A DNA stretch of 45,283 nt from Anoxybacillus mongoliensis (GTDB taxonomy: Bacteria > Bacillota > Bacilli > Bacillales > Anoxybacillaceae), in the NCBI RefSeq assembly GCF_014201515.1, contig NZ_JACHEQ010000016.1, forward strand, positions 10,361 to 55,643, in the 5' to 3' direction. The number at the start of each line of letters is the position of its first letter. Positions within the stretch are counted from its first letter, which is position 1. This document shows, piece by piece, positions 27,171 to 35,137 of the stretch. Below the pieces are notes generated by a model. It was given only the letters and a program-made list of their open reading frames with translations. It was not told the DNA's origin and searched no databases. Both the position numbers and the translations under genes were made by a program.

Positions 27171-27671
27171 TTAAGCACCTTGTTCTTCTTTTTTCTCAGC
27201 AACTGCTTTTGTAACAAGCGCAAAGTTGCGGATTGGTGCTTGAAGAACGCTAAGCAACATAGAGAGCAAGCCTTCGCGAGATGGAAGCTCTGCAAGCGCC
27301 TTAACTTCTTCAAACGTTGCTACGTTGCCTTCGATGATACCTGCTTTAATTTTTAACGCTTCGTTCTTTTTCGCGAATTCGTTTAAAATTTTCGCAGGAG
27401 CAACGACATCCTCATTGCTGAATGCAATTGCATTCGGACCTGTTAACGTTTCGTCTAAACCTTCTAAGCCTAACTCAGCAACAGCACGACGAGTTAATGT
27501 GTTTTTATACACTTTGAACTCGATGCCTGCTTCACGAAGTTGCTTACGAAGTTCTGTAACTTGAGCGACATTTAAACCACGGTAATCAACGATGATCGTT
27601 GATTTGCTCGCGCGAAGCTTTTCAGCAATCTCCGCTACTAGCTGCTGCTTTTGTTCAAGTACGCTGCTCAT
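27171..27671 (-). CDS. rplJ: 50S ribosomal protein L10
   Basis: Base of the L7/L12 stalk. The start was set at ATG 27669-27671 (166 aa, [20 protein letters not shown]), after GGAGGTGTTGAC; the open frame runs 42 codons further through the leader hairpin and is not protein. The L10-L12 complex is known in B. subtilis to autoregulate rplJL by transcription attenuation in the leader, and the required structures are visible upstream. Confidence 0.98.
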   Translation of the reverse strand: MSSVLEQKQQLVAEIAEKLRASKSTIIVDYRGLNVAQVTELRKQLREAGIEFKVYKNTLTRRAVAELGLEGLDETLTGPNAIAFSNEDVVAPAKILNEFAKKNEALKIKAGIIEGNVATFEEVKALAELPSREGLLSMLLSVLQAPIRNFALVTKAVAEKKEEQGA

Positions 27672-27721
27672 GTCAACACCTCCTGTAGAAGTTGAGTTTC
27701 GACACCACTTATACCGCCCAA

Positions 27722-27754
27722 TAAAAAACCTCCATGTCAACGCAGACATGGAGG
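27722..27754 (-). terminator. Attenuator terminator in the rplJL leader
   Basis: CCTCCATGTC (27729-27738) pairs with GACATGGAGG (27745-27754) around a six-base loop and is followed on the minus strand by seven T residues (27722-27728). It sits about 50 bp upstream of rplJ inside the leader, which is the position of the L10-controlled attenuator of B. subtilis. Confidence 0.88.
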
Positions 27755-27873
27755 CCCCCGAAAAGTGCAAGATGCACTTATTTATGAGTCTCAACACCTC
27801 GGTAGGAAATTAAGCCTATATGAGGCACCTACTGTCTACGGTACAAATGATATTCGTTTTTCAAACAATAGAT
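27755..27873 (-). ncRNA. L10 leader (ribosomal protein leader RNA)
   Basis: The transcribed leader between the rplJ promoter and the attenuator is about 115 nt with several short complementary stretches (for example GTGCA...TGCAC at about 27765-27777 and the region containing CCGAGGTGTTGAGAC). The position and the attenuator downstream match the L10-binding leader family of Firmicutes. I infer the L10-binding fold from context; I did not derive a complete secondary structure. Confidence 0.6.
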
Positions 27874-27902
27874 AGTATACTAAAGCGTTTCTAAAAAGTC
27901 AA
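27874..27902 (-). promoter_or_regulatory. Promoter of rplJL
   Basis: TTGACT (27897-27902), 17 bases, TATACT (27874-27879) on the minus strand, ten bases after the rplA stop. It is among the best sigma-A matches in the window. Confidence 0.82.
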
Positions 27903-27911
27903 TATCTATAA

Positions 27912-28613
27912 TTAGTTAGTAACAGCAACAGTAGAAGGATCTACTTTTACGCCAGGGCCCATTGTTGAAGCGACTGTTACGTTTTTCACGTATGTGCCCT
28001 TCGCCGCTGCTGGTTTCACTTTTAAGATTGTCTCATAAATTGTTGCAAAGTTTTCTACTAATTTTTCAGTATCAAATGATACTTTACCGATTGGCACGTG
28101 GATGTTTCCTGCTTTGTCAACGCGGTATTCCACTTTACCAGCTTTAATTTCATTGACCGCTTTCGCAACATCAAATGTAACTGTTCCTGTTTTAGGGTTT
28201 GGCATTAAGCCTTTTGGTCCTAAAATACGACCGATTTTACCTACTTCACCCATCATATCTGGAGTCGCAACGATCACATCAAACTCAAACCAACCTTGTT
28301 GAATCTTGTTGATGTAATCTGTATCGCCTACGTAATCTGCGCCTGCTGCTTCTGCTTCCTTCGCTTTTTCTCCTTTTGCAAGCACTAATACGCGACGTAC
28401 TTTACCTGTACCGTGTGGTAATACAACCGCACCGCGAATTTGTTGATCTGCTTTCTTCGGATCAACTCCTAAACGGAAAGCAACTTCTACAGTTGCATCA
28501 AATTTTGCAACGTTTGTCTTTTTCACTAATTCGATCGCTTCTTTTACGCCGTATGCTTTGGAGCGATCAATTAATTTCGCTGCCTCTAAGTAACGTTTTC
28601 CTCTTTTTGGCAT
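27912..28613 (-). CDS. rplA: 50S ribosomal protein L1
   Basis: Forms the mobile L1 stalk that guides E-site tRNA out; in many bacteria it also represses its own operon by binding mRNA. The 233-residue protein starts [21 protein letters not shown] and contains the signature [36 protein letters not shown] (about residues 113-148). It lies 103 bp downstream of rplK, with a hairpin in between. Confidence 0.98.
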   Translation of the reverse strand: MPKRGKRYLEAAKLIDRSKAYGVKEAIELVKKTNVAKFDATVEVAFRLGVDPKKADQQIRGAVVLPHGTGKVRRVLVLAKGEKAKEAEAAGADYVGDTDYINKIQQGWFEFDVIVATPDMMGEVGKIGRILGPKGLMPNPKTGTVTFDVAKAVNEIKAGKVEYRVDKAGNIHVPIGKVSFDTEKLVENFATIYETILKVKPAAAKGTYVKNVTVASTMGPGVKVDPSTVAVTN

Positions 28614-28661
28614 TTTTATTTCCTCCTTTTGTGGTTTTAACGGAAAGACCTCCCACGAATA

Positions 28662-28699
28662 AAGGTTGCGAAAACTATATAGTTCGCTTCCGCAACCTT
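28662..28699 (-). other. Hairpin in the rplK-rplA gap
   Basis: AAGGTTGCG (28662-28670) pairs with CGCAACCTT (28691-28699); inside lies the 12-bp palindrome AACTATATAGTT (28673-28684). On the minus strand the stem is followed by a weak TTTATT. It could be a partial terminator, a processing site, or an L1-related control element. Confidence 0.6.
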
Positions 28700-28716
28700 C
28701 TCCAGCCAGATCTTCA

Positions 28717-29142
28717 TTAATCTTCGATGACGATACCCATGCTACGCGCTGTTCCTTCGATCATGCGCATAGCTGCTTCAATGCTCGCCGCGTTTAAGTC
28801 TGGCATTTTTGTTTCAGCAATCTCGCGCACTTTGTCGCGCTTTACTGTTGCCACTTTATTACGGTTTGGCTCACCAGAACCAGACTCGATACCAGCCGCT
28901 TTTTTAAGTAATACAGCAGCAGGCGGAGTTTTCGTAATAAATGTAAATGAACGGTCTTCATATACCGTAATTTCAACAGGAATAATTAAACCTGCTTGAT
29001 CAGCTGTACGAGCGTTGAATTCTTTACAGAATCCCATGATGTTAACACCAGCTTGACCTAATGCTGGACCGACTGGTGGTGCTGGATTCGCTTTCCCTGC
29101 AGGAATTTGCAATTTGACAACTTTAATTACTTTTTTAGCCAC
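28717..29142 (-). CDS. rplK: 50S ribosomal protein L11
   Basis: Binds the GTPase-associated centre of 23S rRNA; target region of thiopeptides and needed for RelA activation. The start is GTG (29140-29142), preceded by AAGGAGGTG; this gives 141 aa beginning (V)[22 protein letters not shown], the universal N-terminus. The proline-rich segment and [25 protein letters not shown] are typical. The open frame extends upstream but is leader. Confidence 0.98.
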   Translation of the reverse strand: MAKKVIKVVKLQIPAGKANPAPPVGPALGQAGVNIMGFCKEFNARTADQAGLIIPVEITVYEDRSFTFITKTPPAAVLLKKAAGIESGSGEPNRNKVATVKRDKVREIAETKMPDLNAASIEAAMRMIEGTARSMGIVIED

Positions 29143-29222
29143 GAGACACACCTCCTTAAGTCCGTGATGTGGTATTAGGGATATTCCCTCCCACTCCATA
29201 TATGAAAACAATCATCGCATTC

Positions 29223-29239
29223 GTCTCAATGATTGAGAC
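29223..29239 (-). other. Palindrome in the rplK leader
   Basis: GTCTCAAT and ATTGAGAC flank a single base, forming a near-perfect palindrome just downstream of the rplK promoter. It may fold in the 5' leader or be a protein-binding site. No U-run follows. Confidence 0.5.
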
Positions 29240-29253
29240 ATACTGACCTTAAA

Positions 29254-29282
29254 ATATTATCACTTTTCTTGCTCATTTGCAA
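29254..29282 (-). promoter_or_regulatory. Candidate promoter of rplKA
   Basis: TTGCAA (29277-29282) and TAATAT (29254-29259) with a 17-base spacer on the minus strand, just after nusG. The -10 match is partial. Confidence 0.55.
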
Positions 29283-29293
29283 GTTGTTTACTA

Positions 29294-29827
29294 TTATATT
29301 TTTTCAATTTGTGAAAAGTCAAGCTCTACTGGTGTTTCACGTCCAAACATGTCAACGAGCACAGTCACTTTTTGCTTATCCATTTCGATTTCTTGGATCG
29401 TTCCAACAAAATTCGCAAACGGACCTTCCTTAATGCGCACAGCTTCATGTAATTCGAAATCAAAGTCTAATTCGATCAAATCAACGCCCATTCGTTTTAA
29501 AATCGCAGAAACTTCTTCTTCCAAAAGTGGCGTCGGCTTCGACCCAGCACCGGCTGAACCAACAAACCCCGTTACCCCCGGCGTATTACGAACGACATAC
29601 CAAGAGTCGTCTGTCATAATCATTTCGACGAGTACGTAACCTGGAAAAACTTTCTTTTTAACAACTTTCTTTTTGCCGCCTTTTGTGTCTGTTTCTTCCT
29701 CCTCAGGCACAACGACGCGAAAAATTTTATCTTGCATACCCATCGACTCAACACGCTTTTCTAAGTTCGTTTTTACTTTATTTTCATAACCCGAGTACGT
29801 ATGAATAACATACCAATTCTTTTCCAT
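29294..29827 (-). CDS. nusG: Transcription elongation/termination factor NusG
   Basis: Binds RNA polymerase beta' and, through its C-terminal KOW domain, S10 or Rho; in B. subtilis it also promotes sequence-specific pausing. The N-terminal NGN domain begins MEKNWYVIHTYSGYENKVKTNLEKR, and the KOW region is at about residues 125-150 (IKEGPFANFVGTIQEIEMDKQKV). I chose ATG 29825-29827 (177 aa, the B. subtilis length); an upstream TTG would add 17 unrelated residues. The best Shine-Dalgarno is unusually far (about 18 bases), separated by a palindrome. Confidence 0.97.
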   Translation of the reverse strand: MEKNWYVIHTYSGYENKVKTNLEKRVESMGMQDKIFRVVVPEEEETDTKGGKKKVVKKKVFPGYVLVEMIMTDDSWYVVRNTPGVTGFVGSAGAGSKPTPLLEEEVSAILKRMGVDLIELDFDFELHEAVRIKEGPFANFVGTIQEIEMDKQKVTVLVDMFGRETPVELDFSQIEKI

Positions 29828-29833
29828 TCGCTG

Positions 29834-29847
29834 GGACGATATCGTCC
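29834..29847 (-). other. Palindrome between ribosome-binding site and nusG start
   Basis: GGACGATATCGTCC is a perfect 14-bp palindrome between the GGGAGGGAAGG Shine-Dalgarno and the nusG ATG. As RNA it can form a five-base-pair hairpin with an AUAU loop, which would bring the Shine-Dalgarno nearer to the start codon or hide it. Confidence 0.6.
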
Positions 29848-29882
29848 TTCCCTCCCTGAACAAATCTTTTTTAGGCAAAATA

Positions 29883-29902
29883 AAAACCCGTTACCGGGCT
29901 TT
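29883..29902 (-). terminator. Terminator-like hairpin in front of nusG
   Basis: AAAGCCCG and CGGGTTTT pair (eight base pairs including one G-U) around a GTAA loop, followed by TATTTTG on the minus strand. It lies between secE and nusG, and downstream of a nusG promoter candidate. Both readings are possible: a leaky end of rpmG-secE, or a leader attenuator of nusG. Confidence 0.65.
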
Positions 29903-29923
29903 ATTTCTTGTTTGTTATCTTTC

Positions 29924-29932
29924 ATTATACCA
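29924..29932 (-). promoter_or_regulatory. Candidate extended -10 promoter of nusG
   Basis: The minus strand reads TGGTATAAT, a TGn-extended -10 box, with only a weak TTGAAT at 19 bases upstream. It lies after secE and about 20-25 bp upstream of the terminator-like hairpin. Confidence 0.45.
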
Positions 29933-29946
29933 TGGATATACTACTA

Positions 29947-30129
29947 CTATTCAAGTATAAAACGAACTAACTCTGAAATTCCTAAGTCAATAACAGCAAA
30001 AAATACAGTGAAAAATGCCACTGTCGCTAAAACGGTAATCGTATAGTTCACTAGCTCTTTTCGTTTTGGCCAGCTGACTTTTTTCATCTCGCGAACAACT
30101 TCGCGGAAAAATTTCGTTACTCGTTGCAT
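29947..30129 (-). CDS. secE: Preprotein translocase subunit SecE
   Basis: Clamps the SecY channel. The 60-residue protein has the conserved amphipathic segment KFFREVVREMKKVSWPKRKEL followed by a single membrane helix (VLATVAFFTVFFAVIDLGISELV). This is the short one-helix form usual in Firmicutes. It follows rpmG by 31 bp; the partner secY is at 2997-4289. Confidence 0.97.
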   Translation of the reverse strand: MQRVTKFFREVVREMKKVSWPKRKELVNYTITVLATVAFFTVFFAVIDLGISELVRFILE

Positions 30130-30160
30130 AGGAAACCCTCCAACATCTCGGGATCATCAA

Positions 30161-30310
30161 CTACTTCGTTTCGCGGTGAATCGTATGCGTATGGCATGTT
30201 TTACAAAATTTTTTCATCTCTAGTCGCTCATGGTGATGAGCTATATTTTTCATCGTTGAATAATTTCGGCTTAAACATTGGCTACACGCTAAAATAACTT
30301 TTTGGCGCAT
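30161..30310 (-). CDS. rpmG: 50S ribosomal protein L33 (zinc-binding form)
   Basis: A 49-residue protein found by translating the secE-sigH gap: it begins [20 protein letters not shown] and ends [10 protein letters not shown]. Cys9, Cys12, Cys36 and Cys39 form the zinc ribbon, so it is the C+ type (rpmGB in B. subtilis nomenclature). It has an ATG after CGGAGGA. The rpmG-secE-nusG order is classical. Confidence 0.95.
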   Translation of the reverse strand: MRQKVILACSQCLSRNYSTMKNIAHHHERLEMKKFCKTCHTHTIHRETK

Positions 30311-30341
30311 ACGTTTTCCTCCGGGATACTACGTCTTAAAA

Positions 30342-30371
30342 ACTGTATCATACAATATTTTTTTATGTCAA
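30342..30371 (-). promoter_or_regulatory. Promoter of rpmG-secE
   Basis: A perfect TTGACA (30366-30371) with TACAGT (30342-30347) after 18 bases on the minus strand, directly behind the sigH stop codon. Confidence 0.65.
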
Positions 30372-30373
30372 TA

Positions 30374-31024
30374 TTATAAACGAATTCCTTGAATTTCTAC
30401 ATACTTTTCTAATTTGCGTTTCACGCGTTGCAATGCATTGTCAATGGATTTCACATGACGATTGAGCTCTTCCGAAATTTCTTGATATGATCGACCTTCT
30501 AAATAAAGGAGAAGCACTTTCCTCTCTAAATCGCTAAGTAGTTCGGTCATCTTCTCTTCAATATGATCGAACTCTTCTCTATTGATAATTAGCTCTTCAG
30601 GGTTTGTGATTTTCGTTCCAGAAAGAACGTCCATTAATGTACGGGCAGAATCATCTTCGTAAATCGGCTTGTCCAATGAAACATAGCAATTAAGTGGAAT
30701 ATGTTTCTGTCGCGTAGCCATTTTAATAGCTGTAATCATTTGCCGAGTAATACATAACTCCGCAAACGCCTTAAACGAAGACTGCTTATCTTCTTTAAAA
30801 TCTCGAATTGCTTTATATAACCCAATCATTCCTTCTTGCACAATATCTTCGCGATCTGCACCGACTAAAAAATATGAACGTGCTTTCGCTCGGACAAAAT
30901 TTTTATACTTATGAATTAAATAATCAAGCGCTTCACTATCACCTTGGTGTACGAGTTCTACAATCATTTCATCTTCTAGTTGTTCGTAACGGCTTTGTTG
31001 TTTTTCGTTTGCATTTGCGCTCAC
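30374..31024 (-). CDS. sigH: RNA polymerase sigma factor SigH (sigma-30)
   Basis: Alternative sigma-70-family factor that in Bacillus drives early sporulation, competence and post-exponential genes. Region 2 contains DYLIHKYKNFVRAKARSYFLVGADREDIVQEGMIGLYKAI (about residues 38-77), and region 4 has SYQEISEELNRHVKSIDNALQRVKRKLEKYVE. Start uncertain: GTG at 31022-31024 (216 aa, MSANANEKQQSRYEQLEDE) follows GGGGGG at good spacing; a GTG seven codons upstream is possible. It has its own sigma-A promoter. Confidence 0.96.
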   Translation of the reverse strand: MSANANEKQQSRYEQLEDEMIVELVHQGDSEALDYLIHKYKNFVRAKARSYFLVGADREDIVQEGMIGLYKAIRDFKEDKQSSFKAFAELCITRQMITAIKMATRQKHIPLNCYVSLDKPIYEDDSARTLMDVLSGTKITNPEELIINREEFDHIEEKMTELLSDLERKVLLLYLEGRSYQEISEELNRHVKSIDNALQRVKRKLEKYVEIQGIRL

Positions 31025-31057
31025 GCCGATCCCCCCGCCCTGCACATGGATAAAAGT

Positions 31058-31087
31058 ATTATACAGTACATTTTTTTACAGGGTCAA
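31058..31087 (-). promoter_or_regulatory. Sigma-A promoter of sigH
   Basis: TTGACC (31082-31087) and a perfect TATAAT (31058-31063) with an 18-base, A-rich spacer on the minus strand. The resulting leader is short (about 27 nt to the GTG). In B. subtilis the sigH promoter is sigma-A dependent and repressed by AbrB; the A/T-rich spacer is compatible with that but proves nothing. Confidence 0.7.
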
Positions 31088-31091
31088 TCGT

Positions 31092-31601
31092 TCATTTTTC
31101 CCCTCTTCGCCATTTTTCGAAAATTTTTGCGACTTCATCTGTCAGAGGAATTTTTGATATCGGCTTTTTTTGTTGAATATGCTTGACGTTCGTTGAAATA
31201 TTTCGCTGCACCGCATCCACTTCAATGAGTAGCTCCCGAGCTGATTTGCGTAACGCTCCTTGACCAAAAATCGCCCATTGTTCTGTATAGTCTGACGTAG
31301 CGACATATACTTTTGTCCGAACTTGCTGGAGCGATTTCGCCAATTTCTCGATATGTTCATCAGCCGTTTCGTTTTCCTTTGTGAAAATGACCTCTACTTG
31401 ATGATCGACATATTTTTTTGTTGTTCCTTGTACGAGGTGTGCGTCGAAAACAATAATGACTTTACAACCAGTAAACGCTTGATATTCGGCCATTTTCTCG
31501 ACAAGTCGGTCGCGCGCTAAAGCTAAATCCGCATCACGTAGTTCTCGCAATTCCGGCCAAGCACCGATGATGTTGTAGCCATCAACGATTAAAATGTCCA
31601 T
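31092..31601 (-). CDS. rae1: Ribosome-associated endoribonuclease Rae1 (YacP, NYN domain)
   Basis: NYN/PIN-like RNase that in B. subtilis cleaves mRNA in the ribosomal A site in a translation-dependent way. The N-terminal DILIVDGYNIIGAWPELREL holds the conserved Asp of the NYN fold; VIIVFDAHLVQGT and FTKENETADEHIE supply further acidic residues. ATG at 31599-31601 (169 aa) is chosen because AGGTGAG is well placed; a GTG three codons upstream overlaps the rlmB stop. It is one base downstream of rlmB. Confidence 0.93.
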   Translation of the reverse strand: MDILIVDGYNIIGAWPELRELRDADLALARDRLVEKMAEYQAFTGCKVIIVFDAHLVQGTTKKYVDHQVEVIFTKENETADEHIEKLAKSLQQVRTKVYVATSDYTEQWAIFGQGALRKSARELLIEVDAVQRNISTNVKHIQQKKPISKIPLTDEVAKIFEKWRRGEK

Positions 31602-31602
31602 T

Positions 31603-32340
31603 CTACTCACCTAATGGATGACGCTTTCGGTACACCTCATACATTAGCAAGCTCGCCGCAACAGAAGCATTTAATGATGTGACATGTCCAATCATTGGCA
31701 AGCGAACGAGCACATCACATTTATCTCGTAATAAACGGCTTATTCCTTTCCCTTCACTACCAATAACTAGGGCTAACGGAATAACCCCATCAAGTTGACG
31801 ATAATCTTCATTTCCTTTTGCATCTGTTCCAAAAATCCAAACTCCCCGCTCTTTTAATTCATCTACTGTTCGCGCTAAGTTTGTTACACGCACAACAGGC
31901 ACATATTCAATCGCACCCGTGGACGCTTTCGCTACCGTTGCAGTTAAACCGACCGAGCGACGCTTCGGGATAATAATGCCATGAGCGCCTACTGCATCAG
32001 CTGTTCGCATAATCGATCCTAAATTGTGTGGATCTTCAAGTTCATCTAGAATAATAAAAAATGGTGCTTCCCCTTGCTCTTCTGCCTTTTTAAATAAATC
32101 GTCTATATCATAGTATCGATATGCAGCGACTTGTGCAATGACTCCTTGATGATTGCCCTCACTTAATTGATCCATCTTTTTTTTAGGAACATATTGTACT
32201 GTAATACCCATCTCTTTTGCGAGCTGAATGATCGATTGTATTTGACCACGTTGGGAGCCTTCAGCAATCCATATTTTATTCATTTCTCGCCCGGATTTTA
32301 ATGCTTCTAACACGGGGTTTCTACCAATAATGAGATCCAT
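31603..32340 (-). CDS. rlmB: 23S rRNA 2'-O-methyltransferase RlmB (TrmH/SpoU family)
   Basis: SPOUT-fold enzyme; the E. coli orthologue methylates G2251 in the P loop of 23S rRNA. An N-terminal L30e-like RNA-binding domain (about residues 1-75) is followed by the knotted domain with DELEDPHNLGSIMRTADAVGAHGII, IGSEGKGISRLL and LPMIGHVTSLNASVAASLLMYE, the three SpoU motifs. Length 245. It follows mrnC by two bases. Confidence 0.95.
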   Translation of the reverse strand: MDLIIGRNPVLEALKSGREMNKIWIAEGSQRGQIQSIIQLAKEMGITVQYVPKKKMDQLSEGNHQGVIAQVAAYRYYDIDDLFKKAEEQGEAPFFIILDELEDPHNLGSIMRTADAVGAHGIIIPKRRSVGLTATVAKASTGAIEYVPVVRVTNLARTVDELKERGVWIFGTDAKGNEDYRQLDGVIPLALVIGSEGKGISRLLRDKCDVLVRLPMIGHVTSLNASVAASLLMYEVYRKRHPLGE

Positions 32341-32342
32341 GA

Positions 32343-32768
32343 TTACATCCTCCTTTCTTCATCATTGCGATGTACGTCTAATGCCCACCGTATTAATTGA
32401 TGGAGACGTTCTTCATTTCCACTTAAAAAATGGTAACCAATTAACGCTTCGAATCCTGTGCTTTGACGATATGTTTGTACGTCTGTATTTTTCGGGGTAC
32501 TCCCTGATTTTGCATTACGACCTCTTCGAACAATAGCCACTTCCTGTTCAGAAAGCTGGTTATGATTGAGCAACCATTGCAACACTTGTGATTGCGCTTT
32601 AGCACAAACGTATGTTTTTGCTAGGTTGTGTAAATCGTTTGGTTTTACTTTCCCTAAGGTAAGGAGGTGATGCCGTACGAATAATTCGTATACGGCATCA
32701 CCAATATAAGCTAACGTTAAACCGTTTAACTGTTCAAAATCCTTAATTTTGTTAAACAAATGTAACAT
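32343..32768 (-). CDS. mrnC: Mini-ribonuclease III
   Basis: RNase III-like nuclease lacking a dsRNA-binding domain; matures 23S rRNA ends in B. subtilis. The catalytic region LTLAYIGDAVYELFVRHHLL (about residues 17-36) carries the key Asp, and RRGRNAKSGSTPKNTDVQTYRQSTGFEALIGYHFL is highly conserved. Length 141 is typical. It lies four bases after cysS, as in B. subtilis. Confidence 0.95.
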   Translation of the reverse strand: MLHLFNKIKDFEQLNGLTLAYIGDAVYELFVRHHLLTLGKVKPNDLHNLAKTYVCAKAQSQVLQWLLNHNQLSEQEVAIVRRGRNAKSGSTPKNTDVQTYRQSTGFEALIGYHFLSGNEERLHQLIRWALDVHRNDEERRM

Positions 32769-32772
32769 CGTC

Positions 32773-34170
32773 TTATCCTCTTCTCCATCTCGTTCCTTGT
32801 GGTGTATCTTCTAGAACAATGTTTTTTGCCTTTAATTCATCACGAATACGGTCAGCTAAAGCGAAATCGCGATTTTTCCGCGCTTCAATTCGCTGTTGGA
32901 TAAGCGCTTCAATTTCTTCATCAAGTAATTCATCTTGTTGTAAAGAAAGGCCTAGCACATCAAAAAGCTGTTCAAATTGTTGTAAAAATGATTGAATAAC
33001 CTGTTTCGATGTATGCTTTTCCATTAAGTATACATTTGCCTGTTTCGCTAATTCAAACAAAATAGCGATCCCGTTTGCTGTATTAAAATCATCATCCATT
33101 TCGCGAATAAACTCGTCTCTTAGTCCTCCAATTTTCGCTAGCCATTGTTCATCATTCGTCGTTAAATTCGTGCTGCTTTCTAAACGATGTTTTAAGTTCG
33201 CATAAGCTGTCTTTAAGCGTTCCAATCCGCTTTTTGCACTTTCAAGTAAAGGTTGGCTATAGTTGATTGGATGACGATAATGAACTGAAAGCATAAAGAA
33301 ACGTAACACTTGCGGATCAACTTGCTTAATAATGTCGTGCACTAAAATAAAGTTCCCAAGGGATTTCGACATTTTTTCATTATCGATATTAATGTAACCG
33401 TTATGCAACCAATATTTCGCAAAAGGCTTTCCTGTTAGCGCTTCAGACTGAGCAATTTCATTTTCGTGGTGTGGAAACGTTAAATCTTGTCCCCCAGCAT
33501 GAATATCAATCGTATCCCCTAAATATTTACGTACCATAGCAGAGCATTCAATATGCCAGCCTGGACGCCCTTTCCCCCATGGGCTATCCCAGTAAATTCC
33601 ACCTTCTTTCGCCGCTTTCCAGAGCGCAAAATCAAGAGGATCTTCTTTTTTCTCACCAATTTCAATCCGAGCACCTGATTTTAGTTCGTCAATTGATTGA
33701 TGGGATAATTTACCATAATCTGAGAAGCGGCGCGTTCGATAATATACATCACCGTCAACTTCATACGCATACCCTTTTTCAATGAGTTGTTCAATAAATT
33801 GGATAATCGCATCCATGTTTTCTGTCACTCGTGGATGAACGTCTGCTTTTTTGCAGCCAAGCGCTGTAATATCTTCAAAGTATGCTTCAATGAAACGTTC
33901 TGCAATGGTCGGTACATCTTCTCCTAATTCTTTTGCTGCGCGAATGAGTTTATCGTCTACATCTGTGAAATTCGAGACGTATTGCACTTCATATCCACGA
34001 AATTGTAAGTAACGTCGAATCGTATCAAACACAATGGCCGGGCGAGCGTTGCCAATGTGAATGTAGTTGTATACTGTCGGACCGCATACATACATTTTCA
34101 CTTTATTTGGTTCTAACGGAACAAATGTCTCCTTCTTTCGCGTTAACGTATTATACACTTGAATGCTCAT
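32773..34170 (-). CDS. cysS: Cysteinyl-tRNA synthetase
   Basis: Class I synthetase charging tRNA-Cys. HIGH-type motif HIGN at residues 38-41, zinc ligands Cys29, Cys in WHIECSAMV (about 209) and the following HHENE, and KMSKS near residue 267. Length 465 is standard. Its start overlaps the end of cysE by 20 bp, and the operon is headed by a cysteine-specific T-box, so both enzyme and precursor supply respond to uncharged tRNA-Cys. Confidence 0.98.
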   Translation of the reverse strand: MSIQVYNTLTRKKETFVPLEPNKVKMYVCGPTVYNYIHIGNARPAIVFDTIRRYLQFRGYEVQYVSNFTDVDDKLIRAAKELGEDVPTIAERFIEAYFEDITALGCKKADVHPRVTENMDAIIQFIEQLIEKGYAYEVDGDVYYRTRRFSDYGKLSHQSIDELKSGARIEIGEKKEDPLDFALWKAAKEGGIYWDSPWGKGRPGWHIECSAMVRKYLGDTIDIHAGGQDLTFPHHENEIAQSEALTGKPFAKYWLHNGYINIDNEKMSKSLGNFILVHDIIKQVDPQVLRFFMLSVHYRHPINYSQPLLESAKSGLERLKTAYANLKHRLESSTNLTTNDEQWLAKIGGLRDEFIREMDDDFNTANGIAILFELAKQANVYLMEKHTSKQVIQSFLQQFEQLFDVLGLSLQQDELLDEEIEALIQQRIEARKNRDFALADRIRDELKAKNIVLEDTPQGTRWRRG

Positions 34171-34816
34171 GGTTCACCGTTCCTTTCTTTAGTTCTTCTA
34201 ATTGTGCTTTTAGTTGTCCGATTTCTGCTTCTAACTCTTTAAAACGATCTGCAATCGGATCCGGCAAATCACAATGATTTAAATCTTTATTCACACGCAC
34301 GCCATTTTGTACAACGACGCGACCTGGAATTCCGACGACCGTTGAGTTTGGTGGGACGTCTTTCAATACGACCGATCCTGCCCCAATTTTACTGTTCTCC
34401 CCAACAGTAATCGAACCAAGTACCTTTGCACCAGTAGCAATCAAACAATTGTCTTTAATTGTCGGATGGCGTTTCCCTTTCTCTTTTCCAGTTCCGCCGA
34501 GTGTAACACCTTGATACACCGTCACATTATCACCGATCTCGCACGTCTCTCCAATCACAACCCCCATGCCATGATCGATGAAAAAGCGGCGACCAATTTT
34601 TGCCCCTGGATGAATTTCAATGCCCGTAAAAAAGCGACTAATTTGTGAAATGAGGCGTGCTAAAAAATAAAATTTTCGCTTATAAAGCGCGTGGGCAATG
34701 CGGTGCGCCCAAATGGCATGTAAACCTGAGTACGTTAAAATAACTTCTAAATAACTTCTTGCTGCCGGATCTTGTTCGAAAATCACTTCAATGTCTTCTT
34801 TTAGTGTTTTAAACAT
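34151..34816 (-). CDS. cysE: Serine O-acetyltransferase
   Basis: Converts serine and acetyl-CoA to O-acetylserine, the committed step of cysteine synthesis. After an alpha-helical N-terminal part come left-handed beta-helix hexapeptide repeats from about residue 70 ([23 protein letters not shown], with the catalytic His) on through [21 protein letters not shown]. Start at ATG 34814-34816 (221 aa, [20 protein letters not shown]) after GGGGGG. First gene after the T-box; overlaps cysS by 20 bp. Confidence 0.97.
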   Translation of the reverse strand: MFKTLKEDIEVIFEQDPAARSYLEVILTYSGLHAIWAHRIAHALYKRKFYFLARLISQISRFFTGIEIHPGAKIGRRFFIDHGMGVVIGETCEIGDNVTVYQGVTLGGTGKEKGKRHPTIKDNCLIATGAKVLGSITVGENSKIGAGSVVLKDVPPNSTVVGIPGRVVVQNGVRVNKDLNHCDLPDPIADRFKELEAEIGQLKAQLEELKKGTVNHEHSSV

Positions 34817-34845
34817 GCTGTTCCCCCCTTTGTTATCTTTCAAAC

Positions 34846-34880
34846 AAAAAGCGTCTCTGTGTACAATGACACAGAGACGC
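34846..34880 (-). terminator. T-box terminator hairpin
   Basis: GCGTCTCTGTGT (34851-34862) pairs perfectly with ACACAGAGACGC (34869-34880) around a six-base loop and is followed on the minus strand by TTTTTGTTTG. It terminates the leader when tRNA-Cys is charged. Confidence 0.92.
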
Positions 34881-35095
34881 TTCGTTGCGCGGTTCCACTC
34901 TGTTTAGCCTTTAAGGCTCACTCTTGCCCTTATAACGGAAGGGAATCCGCTCCATTCTACTACAGAACGTCTCTGGTTCGAAAGGAGACTCCGAGGTGCA
35001 TTTCAAAAGAATCAAACATAAACCACTTCCAGCCAAGGTGGTTCTCTCTGACATGCTGATTCTTTTTACTTCTCCTCATCAACGCTTTCACCGAT
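34881..35095 (-). ncRNA. Cysteine-specific T-box riboswitch leader
   Basis: The region upstream of cysE is a T-box leader. The T-box sequence AGAGTGGAACCGCG lies at 34888-34901 and is followed by the terminator. Upstream, stem I has the AGAGAGAACC...GTGGTT apical part and a specifier loop with TGC followed by A (TGC at 34998-35000), i.e. the codon for Cys. Uncharged tRNA-Cys would pair with TGC and TGGA, favour the antiterminator, and allow cysE-cysS expression. Together with the cysE start and terminator this explains the 317 bp without a gene (34817-35133). Confidence 0.93.
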
Positions 35096-35108
35096 ATGAC
35101 TTACACCT

Positions 35109-35137
35109 ATTTTATTATATAAACAAGGAAATGTTAA
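35109..35137 (-). promoter_or_regulatory. Candidate promoter of the cysES T-box operon
   Basis: TTAACA (35132-35137), 17 bases, TAAAAT (35109-35114) on the minus strand. The -35 box overlaps the gltX stop codon, so the cys operon would begin exactly where gltX ends. A TATAAT is also present a few bases upstream. Confidence 0.5.

Noticed and set aside
27672-27797. 42-codon N-terminal extension of L10
   Set aside because: It is the translation of the leader attenuator; the ATG at 27669-27671 follows GGAGGTG and gives the standard 166 residues.
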